DNA from: an uncultured Aquimarina sp.
GTDB taxonomy: Bacteria > Bacteroidota > Bacteroidia > Flavobacteriales > Flavobacteriaceae
Length of the DNA stretch: 10,249 nucleotides
Assembly: GCA_937958735.1 (NCBI GenBank)
Contig: CALGNG010000078.1
Location: 1 to 10,249 of the forward strand
Reading direction: 5' to 3'
The position numbers were made by a program, and so were the translations under genes. This document shows, in pieces, positions 1-7,720 of the stretch (position 1 is the first letter of the stretch; each line of letters begins with the position of its first letter). Below the pieces are notes generated by a model. It saw nothing but the letters and a program-made list of their open reading frames with translations. It was not told the origin of the DNA and did no database searches.

Positions 1-363
1 GTGTCTACAGAGCAAATCCTTAAAGCACAAAAAGCAGTTCGTACTGTTTACATGGACGAAAAAATAGAGAAATACATTCTAGATATTATATTTGCCACCC
101 GTTATCCAGAAAAATACAATTTAGCTAATCTAAAACCTTTAATTAGTTTTGGAGCCTCTCCCCGTGGTAGTATTGGTTTAGCTACTGCTGCAAAATGTTA
201 CGCTTTTATAAAAAGAAGAGGTTATGTTATACCAGAAGATGTACGTGCCATTGTAACCGATGTTTTAAGACACCGTATAGGAATTACTTACGAAGCAGAA
301 GCAGAAAACATTACTTCGGAACAAATTATTAGCCAAATTGTAAACGAGATAGAAGTACCATAG
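1..363 (+). CDS. moxR: MoxR-family AAA+ ATPase, C-terminal fragment (5' end outside window)
   Basis: This is the C-terminal 120 codons of a MoxR-type AAA+ ATPase. The reading frame is open from base 1, so the GTG there is almost certainly an internal valine codon; Walker A, Walker B and sensor 1 must lie upstream. Visible are the helical lid region with the family motif GASPRG (residues 51-56 of the fragment), whose arginine is the sensor-2 residue contacting ATP, then the usual GYVIPEDVRAIVTDVLRHRI stretch (about 74-93) and a short acidic tail. MoxR ATPases are cytoplasmic and work with VWA-domain proteins, generally as chaperone-like remodellers in metal insertion or complex assembly. It is the first member of the Bat cluster seen here and is followed by a DUF58 gene, the standard partner. 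Identification is very safe; the exact substrate is unknown. Confidence 0.95.
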   Translation: MSTEQILKAQKAVRTVYMDEKIEKYILDIIFATRYPEKYNLANLKPLISFGASPRGSIGLATAAKCYAFIKRRGYVIPEDVRAIVTDVLRHRIGITYEAEAENITSEQIISQIVNEIEVP

Positions 364-380
364 AACGCAAAACGTTCTAT
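360..380 (+). other. Perfect 8-bp hairpin spanning the moxR stop codon
   Basis: The arms ATAGAACG (360-367) and CGTTCTAT (373-380) pair perfectly around the loop CAAAA. The left arm includes the TAG stop of moxR. No run of T follows (the next bases are ACAAAGTAAA), so it is not a standard intrinsic terminator. It lies at the start of the longest gap in the operon (98 bases), where it could stabilise the moxR message end, serve as an RNA processing site, or set a lower level of downstream expression. The rest of the gap holds a small GCC-TAAA-GGC hairpin at 444-453 next to the DUF58 start and two TACTAAA copies (406-412, 434-440). I see no clear promoter. Confidence 0.5.
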
Positions 381-461
381 ACAAAGTAAAGGGTATAACA
401 ACCTGTACTAAATACTTTGGACTTATTACTTAATACTAAACGAGCCTAAAGGCGAGTGTCA

Positions 462-1328
462 ATGGATACCAAAGAATTACTAAAAAAAGTTCGAAAAATA
501 GAGATTAAAACCCGTCGTATGAGCGATCATATCTTTGGCGGGGAATACCATTCTACCTTTAAAGGACGTGGGATGACGTTTAGCGAAGTACGTCAATACC
601 AGTACGGAGACGATATCCGAGCCATCGATTGGAATGTAACGGCGCGTTATAACGAGCCTTATATTAAAGTTTTCGAAGAAGAGCGCGAGTTAACACTAAT
701 GCTAATGGTGGATATTTCGGGGTCTCAACTTTTTGGAACTCAAAACCAATTTAAAAAAGATCAACTTACAGAAATTGCGGCAACACTAGCCTTCTCGGCA
801 ACGCAGAATAACGATAAAGTAGGACTAATACTATTTTCGGACCAAATAGAATTGTTTATTCCTCCCAAAAAAGGAAAATCGCATGTCTTACGTATTATTA
901 GAGAATTGTTGGAATGCCAGCCAAAAAGTAATAAAACAGATATTTCCCAAGCCTTAAAATACCTCTCCAATATTCAGCGTAAAAAAGCCATTGTATTTGT
1001 ACTTTCCGATTTTATGGATAAAGATTATCAACAAACCTTAAAAATAGCATCGGGCAGGCACGACCTTACAGGAATTCGCATTTACGACAGGCACGAAACC
1101 GAGATTCCTAATCTAGGAGTAATCCAAGTAGAAGACCCAGAAACTGGATCTTTACAAATGGTAAACACCTCCTCTAAACGCATAAGGGATAATTATGCCC
1201 AATACTACCAAGAAAAAATAGAATACTTTAACGACAGTTTTAGTAAAAGTGGTTCGGGAGCAGTAAGCTGTGCTACCCAAGAAAATTATGTAAAAAAACT
1301 GTTGGGTTATTTTAAAAGAAGAAGTTAA
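462..1328 (+). CDS. DUF58 domain protein, cytoplasmic VWA-like partner of MoxR
   Basis: A 288-residue soluble protein of the DUF58 family, almost always encoded next to moxR. The N-terminal half carries the family block with GRGMTFSEVRQYQYGDDIR (about residues 35-53) and the IDWNVTAR motif (55-62). A VWA-like fold follows with an intact metal-site signature D-I-S-G-S (Asp84, Ser86, Ser88) and a later strand ending in LSDFMD. No signal peptide or membrane segment is visible, so it should act in the cytoplasm, probably recruiting the MoxR ATPase to the membrane VWA proteins encoded downstream. I chose ATG 462 over GTG 456 because the family normally starts at MDTKELL and an AAAGG sits about 9 bases upstream. 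The stop codon directly abuts the next start (TAAATG), suggesting coupled translation. Confidence 0.93.
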   Translation: MDTKELLKKVRKIEIKTRRMSDHIFGGEYHSTFKGRGMTFSEVRQYQYGDDIRAIDWNVTARYNEPYIKVFEEERELTLMLMVDISGSQLFGTQNQFKKDQLTEIAATLAFSATQNNDKVGLILFSDQIELFIPPKKGKSHVLRIIRELLECQPKSNKTDISQALKYLSNIQRKKAIVFVLSDFMDKDYQQTLKIASGRHDLTGIRIYDRHETEIPNLGVIQVEDPETGSLQMVNTSSKRIRDNYAQYYQEKIEYFNDSFSKSGSGAVSCATQENYVKKLLGYFKRRS

Positions 1329-2984
1329 ATGCAAGTATTAAAATCAATGCAACCTAAAAAAAAACACATCCCTAAATGGGGTCTTTTTTCTGTGCTCCTT
1401 TTTCTTGTTTCACTATTACAAGCCCAAGAGCAATACCAGATACGTAGCGCTATAGATTCGACTTCCATAGAAATGGGGTCGGTAGTTAACTATGCCATAC
1501 AGGTAGAAGAAAACAAAGATAAAAAAGTAGTCTTTCCAGAAGGCGATACGTTTTCGCCCTTAGAAGTAATTAAATCTTTTAAAATAGATACGTTGGACGA
1601 AGGGGGTAAATACCGTTTGTTAAAACAATATGCTTTAACCCAATTCGATTCGGGACATTATACCATTCCAAGACAAAAAATAATAGTAGGCAATAAAACT
1701 TTCTATACAGATTCTTTAAAAGTTGAGGTTAGAGATATTGTAGTAGATACTTCTAAGCAAAAACTATATCCTATAAAAGGACTGCAAAGTGTAGAAGATT
1801 ATTCCGAAACCAATTGGTTGCGAATTATATATTGGGCCATTGGTATTTTATTATTAATAGGTTTAGTAGCTTTTCTTTTTTGGAAATTTGGAGGGAAAAA
1901 GAAACTTACCGAGGCAGATTTGCCAGCTTATGACCAAGCTGTACTAGCCTTGCAGCGTATAGATACCAATGCATTGGTAGAAGCAAAAGAATACAAAAAA
2001 TTATATTCCCAACTAACCGATGTGGCCAAAGGTTATTTGGATAAAGAAATTTCGAATAATGCTTTGGAAAGTACTACAGACGAATTGGTAGATACACTCC
2101 AAAAGTTAATGAAAAAGGGGAAATTAAGCATAAAGCAATCCACTTTAGATCAATTTAAGACGACTTTACAAACTGCCGATTTTGCAAAATTTGCAGCTAT
2201 TAATCCTTCGGAAGAAGTGGCACTAAAAGACAAGCAGCTTGTAGACGAATTTATAAAATCGGTAGAAGCAGGAAAACCAGAACTTACCGAGGAAGAAAAA
2301 CTACAAAACGAAGCTTACCGATTAGAGCAGGAGAAAAAGCAGAAAGAAAAGAAGCGCAATCAAACCATTCTAGCCAGTGTTATTACATTGGTCGCAGGGG
2401 TAATGTTGTTTTTTGTAGCAACCAATTACGATAGAGGATTGGATTATGTACTAAAACGTACTGGAAATACCTTATTGCGTAAAAATTGGATAACCAGTAT
2501 TTATGGTGTTCCAGGTATACAAATTACTACACCAGGAGTGCTTACTAGAAGACCTGTTAAGTTAGAAGGGCAGCAGCAGCAAATGTTTCTTGGGAATCAA
2601 ATTTATGTATATGGCGAGCTTGCAAATAAGTTTTATTTGTTGGTTAATACCATGTCTTTTAGACAAGAAGCTAATTTTACGTTAGACAATATAGATCAAT
2701 TTTTGCCTTCCTATTTAGAAAGCAATGGTGGTAGTGAAATAGAGTCCTCTACAGAAGATTTTAAAACCATTAATGGTACTAAAGCTAAAAAAGTTAGTGG
2801 AAATCTAATTTATACAGAGCCTACTACAAAACTAAAAATACCATTAGATTTTACTTTAATTGTATTTGCAGAAGGAAATGGGATACAAAATGTAGGTGTA
2901 TTTTACGAAGCAAAGGATAGCGGTTCTATAAAAGTAATGCAACGTATAATTAATTCGGTAGAAATTAAAAAAAGCAATAACTAA
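1329..2984 (+). CDS. BatD-like exported membrane protein with extra C-terminal domain
   Basis: A 551-residue protein between the DUF58 and batA genes, where Bacteroidota usually carry a BatD-related gene. Residues 1-33 form a signal peptide (basic start, hydrophobic 19-30, end at QAQ). Residues 34-160 are an exported beta-rich, Ig-like domain. A membrane segment spans 163-187. Residues 195-312 form a helical cytoplasmic domain of the kind found behind the membrane helix in BatD/DUF4381 proteins (Leu-Tyr-Ser-Gln-Leu near 225-229, Ala-Asp-Phe-Ala-Lys-Phe near 283-288). A Lys/Glu-rich probable coiled coil (318-343) leads to a second membrane segment (345-363). A C-terminal domain of about 170 residues, which I do not recognise, is therefore back in the periplasm. 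The ATG abuts the previous stop; ATG 1347 is an alternative giving a shorter signal peptide. It ends with a one-base overlap (TAATG) with batA. Function is inferred only from context. Confidence 0.8.
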   Translation: MQVLKSMQPKKKHIPKWGLFSVLLFLVSLLQAQEQYQIRSAIDSTSIEMGSVVNYAIQVEENKDKKVVFPEGDTFSPLEVIKSFKIDTLDEGGKYRLLKQYALTQFDSGHYTIPRQKIIVGNKTFYTDSLKVEVRDIVVDTSKQKLYPIKGLQSVEDYSETNWLRIIYWAIGILLLIGLVAFLFWKFGGKKKLTEADLPAYDQAVLALQRIDTNALVEAKEYKKLYSQLTDVAKGYLDKEISNNALESTTDELVDTLQKLMKKGKLSIKQSTLDQFKTTLQTADFAKFAAINPSEEVALKDKQLVDEFIKSVEAGKPELTEEEKLQNEAYRLEQEKKQKEKKRNQTILASVITLVAGVMLFFVATNYDRGLDYVLKRTGNTLLRKNWITSIYGVPGIQITTPGVLTRRPVKLEGQQQQMFLGNQIYVYGELANKFYLLVNTMSFRQEANFTLDNIDQFLPSYLESNGGSEIESSTEDFKTINGTKAKKVSGNLIYTEPTTKLKIPLDFTLIVFAEGNGIQNVGVFYEAKDSGSIKVMQRIINSVEIKKSNN

Positions 2985-3988
2985 TGTTTACGAGATACGT
3001 ATTTGAAAACCCTGCGTTTTTTTGGTTATTGGCGTTAGTGCCTTTGGCCATTGGTTGGTACTTATGGAGACGCAACCAGCAACAAGCTTCTTTAAAATTA
3101 AGTAATACCAATGGGTTTGCGGGAGGTACCGATATGGTTGCCAAACTACACCCTTTAGTATTTATTTTAAAAGCAATAGCTTTTGTTTTATTAGTAATTG
3201 CTATAGCACGTCCCCGTATGGTAGACGAGAGTACACAAATAAAAACCACTAAGGGGATAGATATAGCTTTGGCTATCGATATTTCGCCCAGTATGTACGC
3301 AAAAGATTTAAAGCCTAACAGGCTAGAGGCTCTAAAGCGTGTAGCAGCAGATTTTATAAAAGGTAGGGTTACCGACCGCGTAGGTCTGGTGGTTTATTCT
3401 GGAGAGAGTTATACTAAAACACCTTTAACTAGCGACAGGTCTATTGTACTAAGTGCTTTAGCTTCTTTAAAATATACGAATAGTATAGAAAACGGTACCG
3501 CTATTGGGTCGGGATTAGCTACCGCAGTAAATAGATTAAAAGATAGCAAAGCAAAAAGTAGGGTAATTATTCTGTTAACCGACGGGTCCAATAATGCGGG
3601 ATTTATAGACCCTAAAATTGCTTCGGAGTTGGCTTTGGAATATGGTATAAAAGTATATACTATTGGTATTGGTACTAATGGTAATGCATTATCTCCAGTA
3701 GCATTAGACGGTAGGGGAGGATTTAGGTATGCTAAAGTGCCTGTAGAGATAGACGAAGATTTGCTAAAGCAGATTGCCAAGACTACTGGAGGGCTTTATT
3801 TTAGAGCTACAGACAATCGCTCTTTAAAAGCGATTTATAAAGAAATTAATAAGCTAGAAAAAACGGATATCGAAGAGCTAAAGTTTACGCAGTATCATGA
3901 AAAATACCGATTTTTTGCACTAGTAGCCTTTGCTTTATATGCGTTGGCTTATTTGCTTAAACAAACCATTTTTAAAAGTTTTATATAA
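2984..3988 (+). CDS. batA: BatA, membrane-anchored VWA domain protein
   Basis: A 334-residue VWA protein of the BatA type. Two N-terminal membrane helices (about 11-28 and 57-75) precede the VWA domain, and a third lies at 308-325 near the C-terminus. The metal-ion-dependent adhesion site is complete: Asp99, Ser101 and Ser103 in DISPS, Thr172 in GTAIGSG, and Asp200 in LLTDG. VWA domains bind protein partners through a divalent metal held by these residues. The topology can place the domain in the periplasm, where it could bind BatC, BatD and BatE. The start overlaps the preceding stop by one base (TAATG). The close paralogue batB follows after 30 bases. The symbol rests on order and architecture, both standard for the Bat cluster. 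Confidence 0.93.
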   Translation: MFTRYVFENPAFFWLLALVPLAIGWYLWRRNQQQASLKLSNTNGFAGGTDMVAKLHPLVFILKAIAFVLLVIAIARPRMVDESTQIKTTKGIDIALAIDISPSMYAKDLKPNRLEALKRVAADFIKGRVTDRVGLVVYSGESYTKTPLTSDRSIVLSALASLKYTNSIENGTAIGSGLATAVNRLKDSKAKSRVIILLTDGSNNAGFIDPKIASELALEYGIKVYTIGIGTNGNALSPVALDGRGGFRYAKVPVEIDEDLLKQIAKTTGGLYFRATDNRSLKAIYKEINKLEKTDIEELKFTQYHEKYRFFALVAFALYALAYLLKQTIFKSFI

Positions 3989-4001
3989 CAAATGTAATTC
4001 A

Positions 4002-4009
4002 GCGAAAGC
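4002..4009 (+). other. GCGAAAGC mini-hairpin in the batA-batB gap
   Basis: The only structured element in the 30-base batA-batB gap is GCGAAAGC, a GNRA-like GAAA loop closed by two G-C pairs, 9 bases upstream of the batB start. This short sequence is known in vitro as an unusually stable DNA mini-hairpin. The rest of the gap is A-rich (GAAAAAATT directly before ATG), the usual kind of leader in this phylum. Whether the hairpin matters for batB translation is not shown by the sequence. Confidence 0.3.
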
Positions 4010-4018
4010 GAAAAAATT

Positions 4019-5062
4019 ATGGAGAATTACTTTTTAGAAGAGAAAATATATTTTTGGTTACTAGTAGCCATACCAGTGCTATTGTTGTTTTATTTAGTTA
4101 ATAGTATCTGGAAGAAGAAAGCACAAAAGAAGTTTGCAGAAAGCGAATTGTTACAGCGTTTAGCATCGGATAAGTCGGTATTTAAACCAGGTTTAAAATT
4201 TGTGATAGCAGGGATTGTTTTAGCTATGATAGCTATGGCTTTGGTAAATCCAAAAATGGGAACTAAGACCGAAAAAATAAAACGAGAAGGAGTAGATTTG
4301 GTTTTTGGAATGGATGTTTCCAAAAGTATGTTGGCAGAGGATATAGCTCCCAATAGATTAGAAAAATCTCAGCAATTGGTATCGCAGATTATTAACAGAT
4401 TAGCAGGGGATCGTATTGGTATTATTGCTTATGCAGGGAGTGCTTTTCCGCAATTGCCTATTACGACAGACTATACTTCTGGAAAACTGTTTTTAAAGGC
4501 ATTAAACACCAATATGGTTTCCTCTCAAGGTACAGCGATAGACGATGCTATTAATTTGTCTAAAACTTATTTTAACGATGTAGAGCAGACCAACAGGGTA
4601 TTGGTTTTAATTAGCGATGGGGAAGACCACGAAACTGGAAATGCTAAAGAAGTAGCAGAAGAAGCCGCAAAAGAAGGTGTTACCATTATTACTATTGGGG
4701 TAGGAACTAAAAAAGGAGGACCTATACCTATTAAAAGGAATGGAATAGTACAGCGGTATAAAAAAGACAAAGCTGGAGAAACGGTGATTACTCGTCTAAA
4801 TAAAGACAACTTAGAGGATATTGCTAAGCAAGCCAACGGAAAATATATAGACGGGACTAATACGAAGCAGGCAGTAGATCAATTAATTGGTTTATTACAA
4901 AACATGAATAAAAAAGAATTTGAAGCAAAGCAAGTAGCTAGCTATAAAGACAGATTCCAGTGGTTTTTAGGAGCCGCAATTTTATTAATTCTTCTAGACG
5001 TACTGCTTTTGGAAAGACGTACGCTTTGGGTGCAGAAATTGAATTTATTTAAAGAAAAGTAG
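4019..5062 (+). CDS. batB: BatB, membrane-anchored VWA domain protein
   Basis: A 347-residue VWA protein and paralogue of BatA. Membrane helices lie at about 11-30, 60-76 and 314-331. The metal site is intact: Asp99, Ser101 and Ser103 in DVSKS, Thr172 in GTAID, and Asp200 in ISDGEDHE. The SDGEDHE signature after the fourth strand and the QLPITTDY segment are typical of BatB rather than BatA. It differs from BatA in a longer, Lys-rich loop (about 231-258) between the domain's later strands. It should sit in the same membrane complex as BatA, perhaps as a heterodimer; this is inferred from the tandem layout. The leader is A-rich without a clear Shine-Dalgarno site. The stop is 7 bases before batC, so the two are probably co-translated. 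Confidence 0.93.
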   Translation: MENYFLEEKIYFWLLVAIPVLLLFYLVNSIWKKKAQKKFAESELLQRLASDKSVFKPGLKFVIAGIVLAMIAMALVNPKMGTKTEKIKREGVDLVFGMDVSKSMLAEDIAPNRLEKSQQLVSQIINRLAGDRIGIIAYAGSAFPQLPITTDYTSGKLFLKALNTNMVSSQGTAIDDAINLSKTYFNDVEQTNRVLVLISDGEDHETGNAKEVAEEAAKEGVTIITIGVGTKKGGPIPIKRNGIVQRYKKDKAGETVITRLNKDNLEDIAKQANGKYIDGTNTKQAVDQLIGLLQNMNKKEFEAKQVASYKDRFQWFLGAAILLILLDVLLLERRTLWVQKLNLFKEK

Positions 5063-5069
5063 AAAGACG

Positions 5070-5900
5070 ATGAAGCAGCAAATAAAAAGTTTAATTACTA
5101 CGATTACTTGTTTTTGTTTCGCTCTAGGAGTAGCACAAAACAAAAAAGAATTGCCTAAGCACGAGAAAGAGGCGATGCAATTAATTTTTCAGGGTAACCA
5201 AGAAATTACTAAGGAAAAGGCTAATGTTATCGAGGCAGAAAAATCTTACAGAAAAGCCATTGCTAAAGATCCCAACAATGCTATTGCAAAATATAACCTA
5301 GGAGTATCTTACAGTGCTACGCAAAATTTCCAAGAAGCAGCACAGCGTAACGAGCAGGCTGCGAAATTGGCAAAAAACCCAGGAGAAAAACATGCTGCTT
5401 ATCATAATTTAGGAAACTCGCACATGGGAACAGGGGAGCTAGAAAAAGCAATAGAGGCCTATAAAAATGCTTTAAGAAACAATCCTACCGATTACCAAAC
5501 CCGTTATAATTTAGCTTTAGCAAAAAAAGCAAAGCAAGAGCAGGATAAGAATAAGCCTAAAGAAGGAGACAAGGATAAGGAAAAGGGAGACGACGACAAG
5601 GAAAAAGATAGTAGCGAGGATAAAGAAGATGAAGAGGGAGATAAGGATAAGGAAGACGAAAATAACGGAGAAGATGAGGAAGATAAAAAGGACGACGGAG
5701 AGGATAAAGATGACAAGTCAGACGATGACAAAGATGGAGATGAAGAAAAAAAACCAGAAGCCCCTAGAGAAGGCAAATTATCTCCAGAGCAGGTAAAAAG
5801 TTTGCTGCAAGCTATGGAAAATCAAGAGAAAGAAGTCCAAGAAAAAGTAAATGCACAAAAAGTAAAAGGTGCACCAGTAAAGACCGACAAAGATTGGTAG
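5070..5900 (+). CDS. batC: BatC, exported TPR protein with acidic/lysine-rich linker
   Basis: A 276-residue protein with a signal peptide (about 1-22, ending GVAQ), so it should be periplasmic. Two or three TPR units follow: 35-70, 71-104 (AKYNLGVSY) and 107-140 (AYHNLGNSH). TPR repeats bind partner proteins, here probably BatA, BatB or BatD. Residues 153-232 are an almost pure Asp/Glu/Lys linker expected to be disordered. The C-terminus is a conserved helical tail (LSPEQVKSLLQAMENQEKEV, 237-256) ending in KTDKDW, typical of Bacteroidota BatC. The preserved tail shows the linker has not broken the frame. The gene starts 7 bases after batB. An eight-A run inside the linker (5746-5753) is a possible slippage site. 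Identification from architecture and position is strong. Confidence 0.9.
   Translation: MKQQIKSLITTITCFCFALGVAQNKKELPKHEKEAMQLIFQGNQEITKEKANVIEAEKSYRKAIAKDPNNAIAKYNLGVSYSATQNFQEAAQRNEQAAKLAKNPGEKHAAYHNLGNSHMGTGELEKAIEAYKNALRNNPTDYQTRYNLALAKKAKQEQDKNKPKEGDKDKEKGDDDKEKDSSEDKEDEEGDKDKEDENNGEDEEDKKDDGEDKDDKSDDDKDGDEEKKPEAPREGKLSPEQVKSLLQAMENQEKEVQEKVNAQKVKGAPVKTDKDW
5526..5765 (+). repeat. Low-complexity Asp/Glu/Lys-coding tract in batC
   Basis: About 240 bases coding for residues 153-232 of BatC consist mainly of GAT, GAC, GAA, GAG, AAG and AAA codons. The + strand here is overwhelmingly purine, with irregular repeats of units such as GATAAGGA and GAAGAT. The irregular codon choice shows an imperfect, drifted tract rather than a recent exact tandem expansion. 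The complementary strand is correspondingly pyrimidine-rich and gives a spurious long serine/leucine reading frame. Such a tract can vary in length between strains and has potential for triplex or slipped structures; neither is shown here. Confidence 0.75.
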
Positions 5901-5925
5901 GGATACATTATATTAGACGACAAAT

Positions 5926-5932
5926 AAGAGGG
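5926..5932 (+). promoter_or_regulatory. Shine-Dalgarno-like site of batD
   Basis: AAGAGGG lies 5 bases before the batD ATG at 5938 and is partly complementary to the 16S rRNA 3' end. It supports this start, which also gives an immediate signal peptide. Most other genes in the operon have only A-rich leaders, so batD may be translated more independently across its 37-base gap. Confidence 0.4.
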
Positions 5933-5937
5933 CACTA

Positions 5938-7719
5938 ATGGGATTGAAGTTTTTATATAGTTTTTTAGTATTGTGTTTTACGACAAGCATTTTAAATGCC
6001 CAAGTAAGCTTTGTAGCCAAAGTAAACAAACAGCGTGTAGGCCTTAACGAACGTTTACAAGTAACCTTTACGGTTAATAAAGATGGGGATAATTTTAGAG
6101 CGCCTAGTTTTAATGGATTTAAGGCACAAGGGCCTTCCCAATCTGTAAGTACCAAGTGGATTAATGGTAAAAGTAGTTTCGAAAAAAGTTTTACCTACTA
6201 TTTAACTCCACAACAAAAAGGGAAATATACCATTACACAAGCTACCATAATTGTAAAAGGGCAACGTTATACCACTAATCCTATAGATATACAAGTAGTA
6301 GGTTCTGTAGCCAATCCTACAGATGGAGAAAATCCAGAGTACACGGCAGAAAAGAAAATACATCTAGTAGCTCGCCTTTCTAATACCAATCCTTATTTAA
6401 ATGAAGGAGTTACTTTAGAATATATTTTGTATTGGGAAAATGGAGTGCAAATTTCGAATCCACAGCTAAACGATACGCCTAAGTTTAGAGATTTTTGGAG
6501 TCAAGAAATAGACTTAGGGCAATTAGAAGCCAAAAACGGAAACTACCAAGGAAGACCAAGTGCTTATGTGGTGTATAAAAAATACGTTTTATATCCTCAG
6601 AAATCTGGAAAGCTAAAATTAAGCCCTATAAGCATGACTGTTCCAGTACAGGTGCCAACTAATAGACGAGACTTTTTTGGAAGACCCGTATATTCTACTG
6701 TAAACAAAACCATAACTGCTGGCAATACCATCTTAAACGTAAAAAAATTACCAGCTAATGCGCCAGAAAACTTTACAGGGGCAGTGGGAAGTTTTAACTT
6801 TAGAGTCTCTCAAACTAAAAAAAGTTTAAATGCTACAGAATCGTTACAAGTAAAAGTAAAAGTAAGTGGAACAGGGAACTTAAAATTATTTAAACTTCCA
6901 GTACTAAAAGCACCAGATGCTATAGAGGTTTACGATCCAGAGCATCAAGAAAATGTGCGTATCCGTAGTAATGGTATGACGGGGTCTATTGCCGATAACT
7001 ATACCCTAGTACCACAGTTTAAAGGAAACTTTAGCCTGCCTATTTTAAAATTTAGTTATTTTGATCCTATTGAAGGGGCATATAAAAATATAGGAGCCCA
7101 AAATATTGTATTAGATATTTTACAAGGACCTACCCAATCCCAGCAAAAGACCACAGCGGCGTTAACTACTAATACAGCAGAAACGCCTGTAGAAGAAAAA
7201 GTGGCAGCACAGCAAAATAAGCCTTTCCAGTTTATAGCAAAGGATGCCGATTTAAAACCTATAAAAAGCATTTTGTTTTTTAAATCTACATTATTTTGGT
7301 GTTTGCTATTATTGCCTTTATTAATAATCCCAGTAGTAATTTTAATTACAAAAAAATCGGCTTCGTTGGCTAACGATGTGGAAGGTTCTAGAGCTAGAAA
7401 AGCATCTAAGTTGGCAAAAAAATACTTGTCTACAGCTAAGAAAAATTTAGGAGATTCCACACAGTTTTACCTTTCGTTAGAAAAAGCGTTTCATAACTAT
7501 TTAAAGTCCCGATTAAAAATAGAAACCGAAGAGATGAATAAAGACAACATTCACTCTATTCTAACAGATAGAAAGGTGCCTAACGAAACTATAGAGAAAT
7601 TTAAAGCCATCCTAGAAACTTGCGAAATGGCACGTTATACGCCAAGTACCTTGCAGACCATGAAAGAAGATTACAATAAGGCTTCCGAAGTAATCTCTTT
7701 AATCGATAAACAATTGTAA
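5938..7719 (+). CDS. batD: BatD, exported multi-domain membrane protein
   Basis: A 593-residue protein of the BatD (oxygen tolerance) family. It starts with a signal peptide (about 1-21, ending LNAQ), followed by a long beta-rich periplasmic part (22-440) that looks like several Ig-like modules, with family-type wording such as VSFVAKVNKQRVGLNERLQV near 23-42 and TYYLTPQQKGKYTI near 86-99. A single membrane helix spans about 446-470. A cytoplasmic helical tail of roughly 120 residues follows, resembling in plan the tail of the BatD-like protein encoded at 1329-2984. BatD proteins are taken to be the large periplasmic partner of the BatA/BatB VWA pair. The length is normal for the family and the frame is intact. 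It is separated from batE by one base (TAATATG), so translation is probably coupled. Confidence 0.92.
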   Translation: MGLKFLYSFLVLCFTTSILNAQVSFVAKVNKQRVGLNERLQVTFTVNKDGDNFRAPSFNGFKAQGPSQSVSTKWINGKSSFEKSFTYYLTPQQKGKYTITQATIIVKGQRYTTNPIDIQVVGSVANPTDGENPEYTAEKKIHLVARLSNTNPYLNEGVTLEYILYWENGVQISNPQLNDTPKFRDFWSQEIDLGQLEAKNGNYQGRPSAYVVYKKYVLYPQKSGKLKLSPISMTVPVQVPTNRRDFFGRPVYSTVNKTITAGNTILNVKKLPANAPENFTGAVGSFNFRVSQTKKSLNATESLQVKVKVSGTGNLKLFKLPVLKAPDAIEVYDPEHQENVRIRSNGMTGSIADNYTLVPQFKGNFSLPILKFSYFDPIEGAYKNIGAQNIVLDILQGPTQSQQKTTAALTTNTAETPVEEKVAAQQNKPFQFIAKDADLKPIKSILFFKSTLFWCLLLLPLLIIPVVILITKKSASLANDVEGSRARKASKLAKKYLSTAKKNLGDSTQFYLSLEKAFHNYLKSRLKIETEEMNKDNIHSILTDRKVPNETIEKFKAILETCEMARYTPSTLQTMKEDYNKASEVISLIDKQL

Positions 7720-7720
7720 T

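Noticed and set aside
413..419. TACTTTG as a Bacteroidota promoter -7 element (TAnnTTTG) before the DUF58 gene
   Set aside because: The spacing between TA and TTTG is one base too short and no TTTG or TTG element is found at the expected upstream distance, so I do not call an internal promoter.
456..461. GTG at 456 as the start of the DUF58 gene
   Set aside because: It would add only two residues; the ATG at 462 matches the usual family N-terminus and has better spacing to AAAGG.
3409..3780. 123-codon minus-strand ORF opposite batA
   Set aside because: It is opposite the metal-site half of a clearly conserved VWA gene and has no start context or recognisable domain; the same applies to the other minus-strand frames opposite the Bat genes.
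3992..3997. ATGTAA start-stop minimal ORF in the batA-batB gap
   Set aside because: Such six-base combinations are common by chance in AT-rich DNA and there is no ribosome-binding site in front of it.
5504..5776. Minus-strand serine/leucine-rich ORF
   Set aside because: It is the complement of the Asp/Glu/Lys-coding purine tract of batC, which by composition alone lacks stop codons in that frame.
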